64,000 nucleotides of DNA, taken from Thereva unica (taxonomy: Eukaryota; Arthropoda; Insecta; Diptera; Therevidae). Position numbers and translations under genes: made by a program. Every line of letters starts with the position of its first letter. Within the stretch, counting starts at the first letter, position 1. Under the pieces are notes generated by a model, which did not search any database, had not been told where the DNA came from, and was given only the letters and a program-made list of their open reading frames with translations. The stretch is taken from assembly GCA_949987705.1 (NCBI GenBank), contig OX465285.1:2666001-2730000 (forward strand), read 5' to 3'. This document shows positions 22,495-33,479 of the stretch, piece by piece.

Positions 22495-22725
22495 CAGGGG
22501 AAGCGCCATTCGATTTGGATTGGCCTTGATCTTGTGACGCTAAAACGAAAATCTAGCCAAACAGACTCTTGTTTGAAATCCGCAAAGAGACCTATAGATA
22601 CCCGGTGGAGGACTCTGTTACCAACAACTGAGAGATCCTGGATGGGGCTGGCTGAGAGCTGTTGTACAAAACAAAACTGAAGGGCAGCTATCTCCCATGT
22701 GGGAATAAAAGAGCATAAGTAAGTA
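22495..22725 (+). pseudogene. RTE-type LINE C-terminus and 3' end
   Basis: The plus strand reads RHSIWIGLDLVTLKRKSSQT, WR-LLPTTERSW-GLAESC, a degraded version of the NWVGHTLRRENENLAK...TTWRRTL...RSW-EL segment seen at 16212-16555. It ends in TAAGTAAGTAAAT. Confidence 0.6.
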
Positions 22726-23204
22726 AATACCTTCTCCCTAGCCTTTGGTCTGGTTTTTTTTTTTATGTGGCAGTGCTAAGCTTAGGAGTCACCCTTTGTA
22801 CTACTAGTCCGTCATGTCATTTGTCACGTCATGGTGCAATGTCTAGCAGTAAGCTTAGTACGGGGGAGGGATGAGGGGGAGGGGTAAAGGTTAAGGATTA
22901 AAAGGTACGGGGGGGTATTGAAGAAGGTGGTGATGAACCCTGCGTTTGAACTCTTGGATGTTGTAGGAGTTCGGAAATACTTACTGCGAGAGGTTATTCC
23001 ACAGTCGAGTTGTTCTATTAACAAACGAATTCATGTCTTGTTGAGTGCGTGAAAGGGGTAGTTTCAGGTGAAGGGAATGAGACGAGTGGGCTAATCTGGT
23101 GTTGCGGGCATAAGATTGCCGTGGAGGCAGGAGAGCGTTTAACTCGGAGGAACAATCACTATGATAGTAGCGATAAAATTTTGTCAGTGCTGCTACATTC
23201 CTAC

Positions 23205-23455
23205 GGTGGCTCAAGGGGTCGATGGTGGAGCAGGCAGCAGATGTTGGAAACCAATTGACAGAGGTGGTGACCCAGTCGGCCCCATGGCATCCCAAATTCC
23301 ATTTCGGTTTTTCTTAGTCTGGTTCTTTTTTTTGGCAGCACCAGATAGCTTCAAAGGTTTAACAGTAATTACCCTGGCAAGAAGCCCTTCATCAATTCTG
23401 TCAGTTGCCTGTGAGGCTGAAACCTTCATACCGGACAAGGTACCAGACACCAGCT
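23205..23455 (-). pseudogene. LINE ORF1 fragment
   Basis: The minus frame reads DRIDEGLLARVITVKPLKLS then GAAKKKNQTKK. It parallels the basic KLSAAAK stretch in the 17.1-17.5 kb relic and looks like an ORF1 N-terminal region. About 80 codons remain. Confidence 0.45.
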
Positions 23456-24590
23456 TTCACTTAATAGCATGTTCTCATTATTTAGGTCCTTCAGTATGAA
23501 ATAGAGTATCCTTTTGCCTAACACTTTCTACATTAAAAGTTAAACGTTTTGAATATTACAACCACTTATACACGTAAAAAATTCCAAACAAGACACAATT
23601 TTAAAATTCATAAACAATCTTCAAATAAATCAGTCTCCTTCATGGATATACCTTAATTAAAGCCCAACTCTTTCTCGGTGTCGGACAAGAATCTTAAAAA
23701 CTTTGTACCGAGTCCCAAGGAAAAAATAAAAAAATTCATAATTTTAACGCATCAAAACATTTTTCCTTTTTTTTTTTTTAAGACAGGAATGTTTTGTTTT
23801 TGCAAAGCTTTGCAGAAAAAAAACATAATAGCAACAAAAGAGCAACAACGAATCTTTTATATTTTCGAAGACATAGAGCTTCGTCCTTGCGTATAGAGGG
23901 ATAAGGATGGAGTTACAAAATGTAAGGTTGAAGGAGGAAAATTTTGCTTTGATATTTTATTTTTTTTTGTTTTTCTTTTTTTTTTATAAATACTTGAAAT
24001 ACCTTTTTTTTTGAAGCTTTTTCCCGGAGCTTGGTTGTAAATATTTTACAGAAAGGATTTCACTTTCAGCCAGGATACGCTCAGCGCTTTTTATCATTTT
24101 ATTTTTTTAAAAAAAAGTTTCTCTTCGTTGTCTTTTTGATGTTGGTGATGTTTTTTGTTGATTTTTACTTTTTTTTTTTTTTTGTAAAGATAATGATCGG
24201 TTTTCAAAAAAATATACGGAGGTGTAGAAGGAGAAACAGTAGTAGAATTCTTTACGCCCTGTTTACAACATAAACACTAGCTTAGAGATTTGTGAGAAAA
24301 GTAAATCTTTTTAATCTTTGTATTTTCAAGCACGAAAACTTTCAGCGGTGGAAAAGAAGTTATCGATATTACCCAAACTTTGAATATCAATTTCTTTTTG
24401 ATTAGCAACTGGACGATCCTAGTCACAAAATCCTTTTCAGGCCACAACTAAATCTCCTTCGTCATACACCTAGAAGGGGGCAAGCCAGAGCCATATAGGA
24501 ATCGCCAGAAAACTAAATATGAACAGTTCAGAAACACTACAAAGTCGAGATCGTCATCTGCATTTACGGATAGAGTCGAGTCTCCACAAA
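23456..24590. other. AT-rich non-coding stretch
   Basis: Poly-T and poly-A tracts (23769-23784, 23959-24010, 24170-24184). No coding or structural signal that I can support. Confidence 0.5.
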
Positions 24591-24595
24591 TGACT

Positions 24596-24625
24596 TCATA
24601 ATATGGTCAACATAATATGGTCAAC
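24596..24625. repeat. 15-bp tandem duplication
   Basis: CATAATATGGTCAA occurs twice head to tail immediately before a GGTCGGCAACC element end. Confidence 0.75.
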
Positions 24626-24631
24626 ACCCTA

Positions 24632-24760
24632 GAGGAGAGGTCGGCAACCGTTGCACGGGTACCACTAGGTGTCAAGTGAGAAGATATCTGATGGCACACC
24701 ACGAAAGTGTCAATTTATTAAAATTTATGTTAAGAATTTAGATGTTGACGACAATCGCAT
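24632..24760 (+). repeat. hAT-like GGTCGGCAACC element end, copy 1
   Basis: AGAGGTCGGCAACCG followed by (G)GGCAC-type sequence and TTTATGTTAAG aligns with 49988-50102. GGTCGGCAACC is a common terminal motif of hAT MITEs. The other end was not found. Confidence 0.45.
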
Positions 24761-24916
24761 CAGCATTACTTTTCATATTCATGCGTGACGTTTATACACA
24801 GAGGCATGCGCACTGGCTACTCTGATATATATCAAAGTACACAGACGTACATCCTACGTAAGAAAAATACGCTATCGCAGCCGCCAGGACTCATTTCATT
24901 TGAACGTTGATATAAG

Positions 24917-25532
24917 GAGCCCCCCCCCCCCATTTACATACAGGCCGCCGGCAGGCCGTGGCCTGAAGGTTTCTTGCCTTGAGGCCTAGTATAACAATAC
25001 ACTAACCAGCCGCCAATTGGATGGCGCCCGCTGTCTAGGAAAACTGACAGAAATGTTTTACGTCTATGGGGATTTATCGTCAGTCGGAGTCTGAATATCT
25101 GGGCCTGGTTCATGTAATTCGACAACGACATTTTTTTTTCGTTTCCAGAGAGTTTAAAAGATCTCGAAAGGTTTTTTGCTATCCAGTGCTTGGTAGACTT
25201 AATAAAAAAATTTCGTGTTTCAGTAACGTGATTTCCTTACTGAAAACGAAAAATTTTCTTTCAAGCGACGCGAACGCTTAGTTTTTGCTTCACGGCCTCT
25301 GAACTGAAAATTTTTGCACTTAATCTGCTAACTAAGCTGTCTTCTTCGCGTATGCTAACCTGTCTTCTTCGCCTGTGTGCATGTAGGAAATTATTAGGCC
25401 ACGTGCTGTCCATGGCCTATAATGGGGTTCCCTGAAGTGCTCATCCTTCAGTCAGACTGATTAATTTTGTGACCTTCGTCGGGCCGTACCTGCCGACCAC
25501 TGCCTGCAGGCGGCCTACATGTGAATAGGGCC
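24917..25532. mobile_element. piggyBac-like MITE, copy 1
   Basis: The left end CATTTACATACAGGCCGCCG then GCAGGCCGTGGCC is mirrored by CTGCAGGCGGCCTACATGTG AATAGGG on the right. It shares the inner TTCGTCGGGCCGTACCTGCC block with 50103-50486. TTAA target sites are eroded here (TCAA at 25533). A poly-C run replaces the outer left bases. Confidence 0.65.
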
Positions 25533-25539
25533 TCAAAGT

Positions 25540-27735
25540 TGCTTTGTGAAAAGTTTTTACTACATAAATAAAATTATCTTCATATTCAATGGTTTTTTCA
25601 GTGGCACGCTTAATGTGCAGTAGTTTTAAGCTGGTACCACCATCGTCTTTGTCAGCTAGTTAAGGGAATTTACTCGTTTCAGGAACATAACTCTCCGACG
25701 AAGCTAACTCCCAGGATGTGTGTCTGACTCAGCCGTTGTTCAGCTGTTGAGAATATCAACTTTGCGAAACCGAAGCACGGTTACAAAAATATTTTCTTTT
25801 GATTTTTTTACAAATTTTTTCTGTTTGGCGTGAGCCCGTACAATATCCAGGAGTTTAAAAAGTCAGAGTTCATCCCTCCTCCTCTCTTAGACTCTTATTA
25901 ATCTATCGCGTTCTCTATTCCTCCCTTCGAACCGATGCAAGCTTAGATGATTTTGTACAGTGACTAGTACGACATGACAGACTTCTAGTTTAAAGAGTGA
26001 TGAAGACAAAGCTTGATGTTTCACATAAAGAAAAATACCAAGGATCCAAAAAGTAAAAATATTAAAGAAAAGTATTTTTCCATGCAATTTATTCTAATAA
26101 AAATCCGCTTAGCATACAAATTACCAATTAACCAATCCTGTTAAAAACCCAAGTCAACTTGCGCCTATTTGATCTGATCCCCTACAATCAGCTTCTGTTG
26201 AAATTCCAACTCCAGTTTTATTGCCTTCAACATCCACGGTGGAGTACCCAGCAGCCGTGCAGAAGACCAATCTCAAAAATTCCCTTTGTGCAATCATCCC
26301 ACTGCAATAAAGCATTTTGTTCCTGTAACTTTTCCCTAACAAGAAGACAGAAGGAAGCACTTTAAGCCTTTAAGGACGATCATTCCCTGTTTACATTCAG
26401 GCTGTGAGAGCTTTCCTTAAAGGAAGCAACGAAAAAAAAAAAAAAAACAGAAGAAATGTTTGTCTCTCTTCTCCCTGCCCTAATTCGGTCCCTAGGAAGT
26501 CTATACAAAGTAGGAAATCCGAAGAAACCCGTTTTTGCATATTGGGATAGTACAGGAACAGGATCATCCATTTCAAGTCCTGGGATACTTGAACCAACCG
26601 CCGGAATACACACTACTATCTTAATTTGCTCTGCTCTTTTGCTGAATAGAGTTGGTAGACGCAGGACTCCCTAACTCCCGGTCACAACATAGAGTCAAGG
26701 ACCCCGTCATGTTTTTTGGATCCTTGGTAGCATTCCCAAAAAAAGGGAAAGAATTTTTGCGTTGGGGTTTTAGTCAAAAAGAGAAAGAGAGAGAGGCTTC
26801 AATCATTCCACCCCCAACCCTTCGTGGGTTCGCTTACACTCCACTAATCAAACTTTTCCTTGAAGTCTTCCTGTGTCGTTCCTTTTATGTTCATGTGTGT
26901 GCGCTGGTGAAACTCATTTGAATGGAAAAAAATTGAGAAGTGCCTATATTGGATCTGTGTATGATATCTCCAACTTCGGAGATGATATCCCTGCCGGCAG
27001 TTTTCGGCTATTTTCTCTGGCAGCTCCTTCCGCCGCAAGGAAAACATAGAAAAGGATCTAGCAGCGGAAGTCGATGGAAGTTCTATTTCGGGGTAGACGC
27101 AAAGAAATGTGTACTTTTACCAGGAATGCTTGCTTTAAACACACAAATTGATTCCGAGGAAATATAAAATATTAAAATTTCCCCCGCAGCCAGGAATCTT
27201 AACATGTGAAAATCTTGGAATAAGTGAAATTAGGTTAAGTGGGAAGTATTCTATGTTTTGGTTCAATCTGGTCTTGCTGCTGGTGCTCCTTCTCAGAAAA
27301 ACCAAACCACTGAACAAAAATTTTAAATGAGGCTGCAAGTGGTATATTTTTACGATGCTGTTTTTTTTTGTTTTATGCAGAAAAGTACTAGCATTAAAAT
27401 TGCATCTTAATGGAAACACTACTTGGCAATAAAGAGTGATGCAAAAAAAAAAAAATAAAGGAAGAACCAAAAGGATTTAAATTCAGTTTGAAGTTAAAGG
27501 TAAAGAGGACTTACACTTGGGCAATATTTATGTATATTTCATGGTAATAACAAGGGAATGCATAAGTGATATCGTTTCTTGAAATACCGAAATAAAATGT
27601 TAAAAACAGTTCTTTTGAAAGCATCAAAGTCTCAAGAGAGTTGAGTTTTACTGGTATTTAGTTACATCAAGAGGACTTTAGACAGATATTGGCAATTTGA
27701 AACGATTTCAATATAATTTTTGTTGAATTGAAATT
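25540..27735. other. No gene seen
   Basis: Ordinary AT-rich sequence with poly-A at 26431-26447 and 27440-27455, and only short frames. Nothing supported. Confidence 0.45.
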
Positions 27736-27870
27736 TATGTGCAGAATAGTGTGGACCAAGAGACGCCCAGATGCCAAACTGTATGACATCTGCTCAGAGG
27801 CTGGACCGGTGGAGAGAACAGCTGCGAGAAACAAAGACTGGATCCAGTTTTGCAGAAATAATAGATGAGC
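27735..27870 (+). pseudogene. LINE 3' end fragment
   Basis: The plus strand reads RRPDAKLYDICSEAGPVERT, ARNKDWIQFCRNNR. It is similar to 11750-11850 (RVFRDTKLNDIGSESGPMER-like wording at the DNA level: GATACCAAACTGAATGA / GATGCCAAACTGTATGA). Confidence 0.5.
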
Positions 27871-28090
27871 TTACTGCGATGAGCTGAGTTGGTGGGAGCT
27901 ACAGAAGTCAATGTAAAGCTCCTTATTGTTGTTAGCAGCTTGGCTTATTCCTTCATTTCCAATTGCGTGCTCAAGGTCGATGTTGCTAGAGCCGTTCGGA
28001 TCTTTTAAACCACCCATCAAAATAATGATGTCTCCCATAGGGCGGTACCTATCCAGCGTTCTTTGCATGCACAAAACATAGGCGACCAAA
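27871..28090 (-). pseudogene. RTE-type LINE endonuclease, middle part
   Basis: The minus frame reads RYRPMGDIIILMGGLKDPNG, HAIGNEGISQAANNNKELYI, DFCSSHQL. This is the D-x-x-I-x-MGDFNA-G...H-G-G-N-NG--L-DFC region of RTE endonucleases. The catalytic Asp-Phe-Asn is replaced by Gly-Leu-Lys, so it is dead. It is in the right order with the N-terminal piece at 28954-29211. Confidence 0.8.
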
Positions 28091-28114
28091 TCGCCAAGAA
28101 AAGTGCATCGAATA

Positions 28115-28605
28115 CGGATAAAGGTCTATCCGTAACATCACGGTGCCGATGCTTTTCGTGTCAGTGGCTTCCGTGATGAATTTTCACTGACATTCAAACA
28201 GGATCCGACATTTTAGTTCTGAAATTTTGCAGTGCATCATGGAATTTAGCGTGAAGAGAATGGAATCGACCGAGGTGGACTCATCGGGAAGTGGTCGCAC
28301 AGAAGCAGGTCTTAGTGTATTTCATACTTTACCTAAATTTCTGTTGAATTCTTATAAAATTTTCCCTTGAATTAAAAAAAATATTTGCTTCACGTCCGGG
28401 ATAAATTAAAAAATACCGGTAACAATGTATTTTTTGTGTTTTTCACGGATGCCAAAGGGTACTGAAATCGTCTATGCCATCGCGTATTTCTTAGTTAGTT
28501 TGCATGAGAGGATTATACAATCGTACCGATAATTTCCTTTCACTGATGTTGCCGGTACTGTACTGAAGTCGCCGTCACGTCACGGATATGCGTGACCTTA
28601 AATGA
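28115..28605 (-). mobile_element. CATATCCGTGACG TIR element, short inverted copy
   Basis: About 490 bp, reverse orientation to 38361-39230. GTCACGTCACGGATATGCGTG at the right and CTATCCGTAACATCACGG at the left are its ends. Shared inner blocks include GGCGACTTCAGTAC, CAGTACCC-TTGGCATCCGTG and GAATTCAACAG. It lies between the two pieces of the RTE element. Confidence 0.7.
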
Positions 28606-28953
28606 ATCACATTCAGGTTTTTATTTAGATTACATTGCAAGGTTATATGTGTTCAATCATGCCCCAGAGTATACCTTGCCATGGCGATGTAATGCAGTCA
28701 ATTAAAATACAAAATATAATATGATGTCACTTTGGAGACGGCCATATACTCAGTCACGCTCCTGGCGTCCGCTACGAATAGAACGAAAAACCCCATTTAG
28801 TCGCATATAAAACTCGTTGATCACATCAAGCCCGCGTTCTCTACTGGAGCGCACAATTGGACTACCGTATTAGTTATTAGTCTGGTACATAAGTGCGATA
28901 TAATAATCCTCTCAGAAACTGAAGGCCAGCTAACAAGGCTTCCTTGGTGAATA

Positions 28954-29211
28954 TTACGCCAATGCCTCTTCTACAGCTTTCAGTTTCATTTTTGCCAGAA
29001 TATAAGAAGGAGTCACCCTTTTGGGCCGATATGCCTTCCGCACCTTGCCATCTGGTCTTGCAACTTCCACTTCATCCAGCCGTCCATCAGAAATCAAAGT
29101 TCTTACATTCCATGTTCCGATTCGTGTCCTGATTCGAGAATCAAAGGTCGTCGTAGTACTGTCCATCCGGTTCCTAGGCATTGTTTGCTGATTCGAAGAA
29201 AAAGTGGTCAA
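28954..29211 (-). pseudogene. RTE-type LINE endonuclease, N-terminal part
   Basis: The minus frame starts at an ATG at 29211 and reaches RIGTWNVRTLISDGRLDEVE, the canonical opening of the RTE endonuclease (GTWNVRT). It then diverges. The 258-bp frame is intact to 28954. It is separated from the middle part (27871-28090) by a TIR element and other sequence. Confidence 0.8.
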
Positions 29212-29220
29212 CGGCTACTC

Positions 29221-29535
29221 TCCCGAGTAAAAATAAGACTCGCCCGAACTTAGCCTGAAGCAGGCATTTTACAGATACATATATACCAATAAGAAACCTT
29301 CGGAATAGTCCACATGGATTCACAGTAGCTTACAATTTTTTAGACTAAAGGGAGCAAAATTGGAGAAATTGTACGGGACGAAGAAAACGAGCAATTATCT
29401 TGGTTACAATAAAGGGTGCCATTAGAATACCCAATAGTCCAGTTCTGGTTCGATTGCGTGGGTCAAGCAGCATTGGAAGTAGTCAGTACTTAGTTGGGGG
29501 ACCGTGAAGAAGCGATAAGTTTACAAGAGTCTTCT
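29221..29535 (+). repeat. Second copy of the 5S-rRNA-derived retroposon family
   Basis: Begins with the same GAGTAAAAATAAGACTCGCCC motif region as the copy at 57110. It shares the middle block around 29340-29410 (TTTTTAGAC...GGAG...TGTA...) and ends in a degraded 5S-like stretch. That stretch reads CCAGTTCTGGTTCGATT, GTCAAGCAGCATTG, GTCAGTACTTAGTTGGGGGACC (29440-29513). Its 5' end abuts the start of an RTE LINE frame on the other strand. Confidence 0.65.
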
Positions 29536-29539
29536 GGTA

Positions 29540-31250
29540 AATCAAAGGAGCTTTCCTGAGTTACCCAGGTCACTTTTCAGAATGCGAATAAGTGTTCCCA
29601 GACATTGGCTTAAACCTGCTGCAGGAGATATCAGTATCGTGCGTTGGAGAGTGTATAATTACTCGGCTGATATAAATCTATAAGAACTGTTTAAATTTCA
29701 GATATGTGATCCATCCTCTAGCGTGGGTTGAATGAAGTGATATTGACCAGCTGTCCTCGTCTAAGGCATCGAACTGCTGTCGACCGGCTTTTGATAGGCT
29801 GTTGACTTTGGCGGCTCATACCTTTGGATGGTGGTAGGAACCAACCGTGACTTTCACCGCAGATAGGTGATCTGGTAATATTACTGATCCTTCCTCTGGA
29901 GGCTTTTTCTCTTATAATTGCGGATGATTGTTTGTCATGCCTGCCCCTTGTTCTTCCAGCTTAGCTTATTAACAGACATGGAGGCATGATTTGAACACCA
30001 TGTATGACAGAAGAAAGAAACCTGGATTGACTCAATTCTTGCTCAGAGGTCCGTGCGAACTTAAGGCACATAAATGGTTTTTGAAAAAGGAAATGCTTAG
30101 GGTAAAGTTTTATTCAAAACAAAAGAAACATTAGTCTACGCTTGTTTGTCTTTACCTAATGCAATTTCATCTGCACAATTCCTACAAATTTCCCCGAAAA
30201 CAAAACACAAACCGAAATAAAACCCCATCACTCAAAGTAAAATGAAATTAAACTAAATCAGATTACACCACTTACAAACTCACATAAATGAAAATTAGTT
30301 GCATAAAGTAAAAGGACAACTGGAATCCTCTCAACAAATGGGAAAAGGACTTTACTCCATTAGTATTATCAAAGCCTGCACCATAAACTTATAAAATACT
30401 TTCTTCTCCATAATTAAAACTGAAGAAACCTACACAAACTTTTCACTTTAAATAAGAAGTAATCTCGGCAGAAATCTCTTCACCAAACGAATCCCTTCTT
30501 ATCAGCCGTTATCAAATTAAGCACAGCCTTTTCGTATAATCTCCCTGCAAAAAAACACGGCAGGACTTAGCGCGCGCATCCACACTTTTCGTATACATTA
30601 GTTTATTCTGTACCTCATTAGTCACTTTATTTAAAAGTTCATTATGAATTTTAGCGAAACTGTACTGAAAGTTTAGTGGAAAAAAAGATGTCCGTAGGGA
30701 TAAAAGGACGAGAAAGAGAAAGCTCACGCTAGACTTAACGTCGTCTACTATGAAAACATCTCAGACGTGTCTTTAATTCTAATTTAAAATTCCAGTCTGC
30801 ACCGAGGCGACGCATAATAATTTTTCTATCTTCGCGAAATAATCTCGACCCTTATTAAAACGGCGACTCCAAGTGCATGAAAATTTTCGGCGAGATTAAC
30901 AAAAATGGCGAAGAGAATTTATTCCGAAAAATTTAAGAACAGAAAATTGGCTTTTATTATTCCCTTTTGGGGAAGGTGAAAAAGGAGCTCTGGCCCCAAC
31001 AAAAAAAAAAAGGGAACAATAATAAGGATTGTGTCCCTTGTGCAGGGCAGCAGCAGAGCGGCATGGTGATGGACGGTAATGAACTTCCAGATTGTGCGCT
31101 ATATCCTTTCGTCCTTGCTCGATAAGAATCTTTGATGGTATTTCAAGGGGCAACTACAACACTGATTTCAAAGTCGAACCGAATTTGCTTTAAGGACACA
31201 AAGGAATCTTGGCTGTGATGATAACAAGGATTTTCTTTTTTAAATTGATT
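29540..31250. other. Mostly non-coding, possible LINE remnants
   Basis: 29740-29960 has the flavour of LINE 3' sequence seen at 16600-16690 but no readable motif. 30080-30480 is AT-rich. 30780-30910 is a balanced-composition patch. No gene supported. Confidence 0.35.
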
Positions 31251-31665
31251 GAATTTAAGAGGAAGCCAAATCGCAGGAGGAAATCAAAGGTTCAAAAGTC
31301 TTGCAATTTGAATTTAGACAAATATATAAGTAAGTTAGAGACGCTTCTGCTGGTAGGTGGATAGGTAAAGGCGGCAGCCCCGTTAAAGGAGCGCTCTTTC
31401 CCATTTTACGCTTTGAAACCTCTGCTAAGTCTTGTGAGAGGAGGCTACCAAATCCACGGAGTCTGATTCTTTTCAGTTGTCCCAAGCCTTGACCCCTGAT
31501 GTTAAACTCCTTCAACTGGGAATTGCTCTTCATGGGAAGTGAATCGTGATATCCCCTTAGTCTGACGAATTCATCGGCCTTCTCATTGCTCTCGATGTTT
31601 CTGTGACCCGGTACCCACCTGAAGAGTGATTTCGTACCTTCTAGCCTCCTTCTTTTTATAAGGCA
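31250..31665 (-). pseudogene. LINE RNase H domain fragment
   Basis: The minus strand reads RWVPGHRNIESNEKADEFVR then LRGYH, the last RNase H motif (W-PGH--I-GNE-AD-LA) with the catalytic Asp kept. The frame continues open for 92 codons (31533-31255) without a known domain. An RNase H domain after RT points to the LOA, I or Outcast-like groups. Confidence 0.75.
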
Positions 31666-31669
31666 GATC

Positions 31670-32380
31670 TCAGCTCAGGAATTACTCTTGGTACTGCCAG
31701 TCCGTCATGTCGTTGGTCACCCTATGGTACTTTGTTTAGCTTTAATATGTGCAACGAAGTTTCACTTACAAGGGGTTGGAGGATCTGTTGTGCTGTGTCC
31801 AAAGGTGATTGGAACACATCAGGGGTAGCTTTCGTCCCAAGATAGGGTCAGATTCCTACTGACTAAACTCACCAACCCATTTGCATGACGTTTGAGCCCA
31901 GACTGGTACGAGCAGTAAAGGCAATACTTCGGCTGGGGCTCCACACTGGTTCTCACCAGAGCCGTGTCACCGACTTGCCGGGTGTGCTTTGTTTGCGGGA
32001 CAGAGAGCACCATCGAAGCTCGTTGACCAAACCATCAGTTACATAAGTACCCATAGGAGTATCGGAAGGTGGATAGCCAATAACCCCCGCTTCGCTGATG
32101 GCTTACCTCCAAGTCCCTGATAGAGGACTGGCTAAAGGGACTGAACCTAATCTTTTTGGATTCGATCCCAGGCTTAGACAGGCTAAAGAACTAATAAGAC
32201 CCTTTGTATTAAGGGGCGTCACTTGAAGGTCGTTGAAGAAGATTGAGAGTGAGGGGTGTGAGGCCTCATAACCGAGGTAAGACGATTACGATTGACCATA
32301 AGAGAGACAATAGGATGCCTTCTTGAGAACAGCCTTGTGCACCCATTATCGTAACCGATACGTAATTAAATTTATCAGCT
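31670..32380. other. LINE-associated sequence without readable domains
   Basis: CCAGTCCGTCATGTCGTTGG at 31698 matches CTAGTCCGTCATGTCATTTG at 22805, so this includes a shared repeat end. The minus frame 31819-32013 (64 codons) has CLYC but no clear assignment. Confidence 0.35.
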
Positions 32381-32900
32381 ATCAATTTACTCTTGACAAA
32401 ACAACGTGATCCGTCTCGCACAGAGGTTCAGTGGTCTCTGCGGCTTCATTTATGGCATCGAAGGTTACGTTGTCAAATGCGATATCTGCAAACAAGAGAG
32501 GAGAGCCCTCTAACTATCACGTGGATGGAAGATTCTGTATATCTTCCCGATCGGTAAGCAAATTGCATACACTGGAGTGAGTTCTCTATAAGACCTTCTC
32601 TAATATAATTCTCTATAATTTTCCTCATCGTTGTCCGGAGAAAGGAAGGAGGCTGATGGGTCGATAGGATTTTGGTTCCTTGTAAGATCTTATCCCTGCC
32701 TTGAGAATAAAGAACACCCTAGTCTCTCATGTAGCTTCTCAGAATATTGGCCAGCACAAAGCTTTACCGGAAGTGGTGGCAGCGGTGGGATCTCTTCCAA
32801 GCCTTGTGGCGGAGGGCTATGAAAATCTAGTCTTTCCCAGCAGCCTTGAAGGCTTTAAATGAACAACTGGCTCAATCAATCTTGTTTTTAGTGAAAATCC
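32380..32900 (-). pseudogene. LINE reverse transcriptase relic (copy related to 42.1 kb)
   Basis: The minus strand reads IIENYIREGLIENSLQCMQF then AYRSGRYTESSIH, matching ALDRHIREGLI...LQFAYRPGRLTDTAIH in the 42118-42665 copy. It is the RT region before the first catalytic Asp. Frames are broken. Confidence 0.75.
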
Positions 32901-33370
32901 GTTTGGATTTTCTAAGCTCTTTATTGTAACCCCTGAGACCTCAACCCTAGTTAATGTTTTTTTCAAATTGTTTTCTCATTTGTAACCATAAGCCAGTGCC
33001 GAGCTGAAAACTACAGCTTAAAAGATTAGCCTCATTCGGTAAAGAATTACGCCACAAATGATCTTATGTATGTAGAACACTATCGTTAATAGTTGTCACT
33101 CATGCCGCGGGTGCTTATTGCGACTGGAATGGTGGCAGCGGTAGGATCTTTTCTAGAAATTGTAGAGGAGAGTTGAGAAAATCTAGTCTATGCTTCGCAC
33201 TAAGCTTCCTTCTACCACCATGAACTGGACTACTTGAGAGGATGGTAGTTTGTTACAAAGCGGTGGCAGCGGTAGGATATATTCTCTCTTGCGGAAGAGT
33301 GCTGAGAAAATCTAGTCTTTCCCAGCGCCCTTGAAGGTTTTGAAGGTACCACTGGCCCAATCGATCTTGT
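32770..33370. repeat. Three direct copies of a GTGGCAGCGGTRGGAT block
   Basis: GTGGTGGCAGCGGTGGGATC (32773), ATGGTGGCAGCGGTAGGATC (33131) and CGGTGGCAGCGGTAGGATAT (33261) are each followed by GAAAATCTAGTCT and, in two of them, TTTCCCAGC...CTTGAAGG and a CAATC-ATCTTGT block. The spacings of about 358 and 130 bp show nested duplications of LINE sequence. Similar single blocks lie at 41756 and 43649. Confidence 0.7.
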
Positions 33371-33479
33371 CTTTAGTGAAAGTCCTATTTGCTAGGCTCT
33401 CTCAAATTCTCTTCTATCCTTAACACTAAACTTGCTTCTACTACCATGAATTGGACTACAAAAGAGGGTGGTTCCTTGT

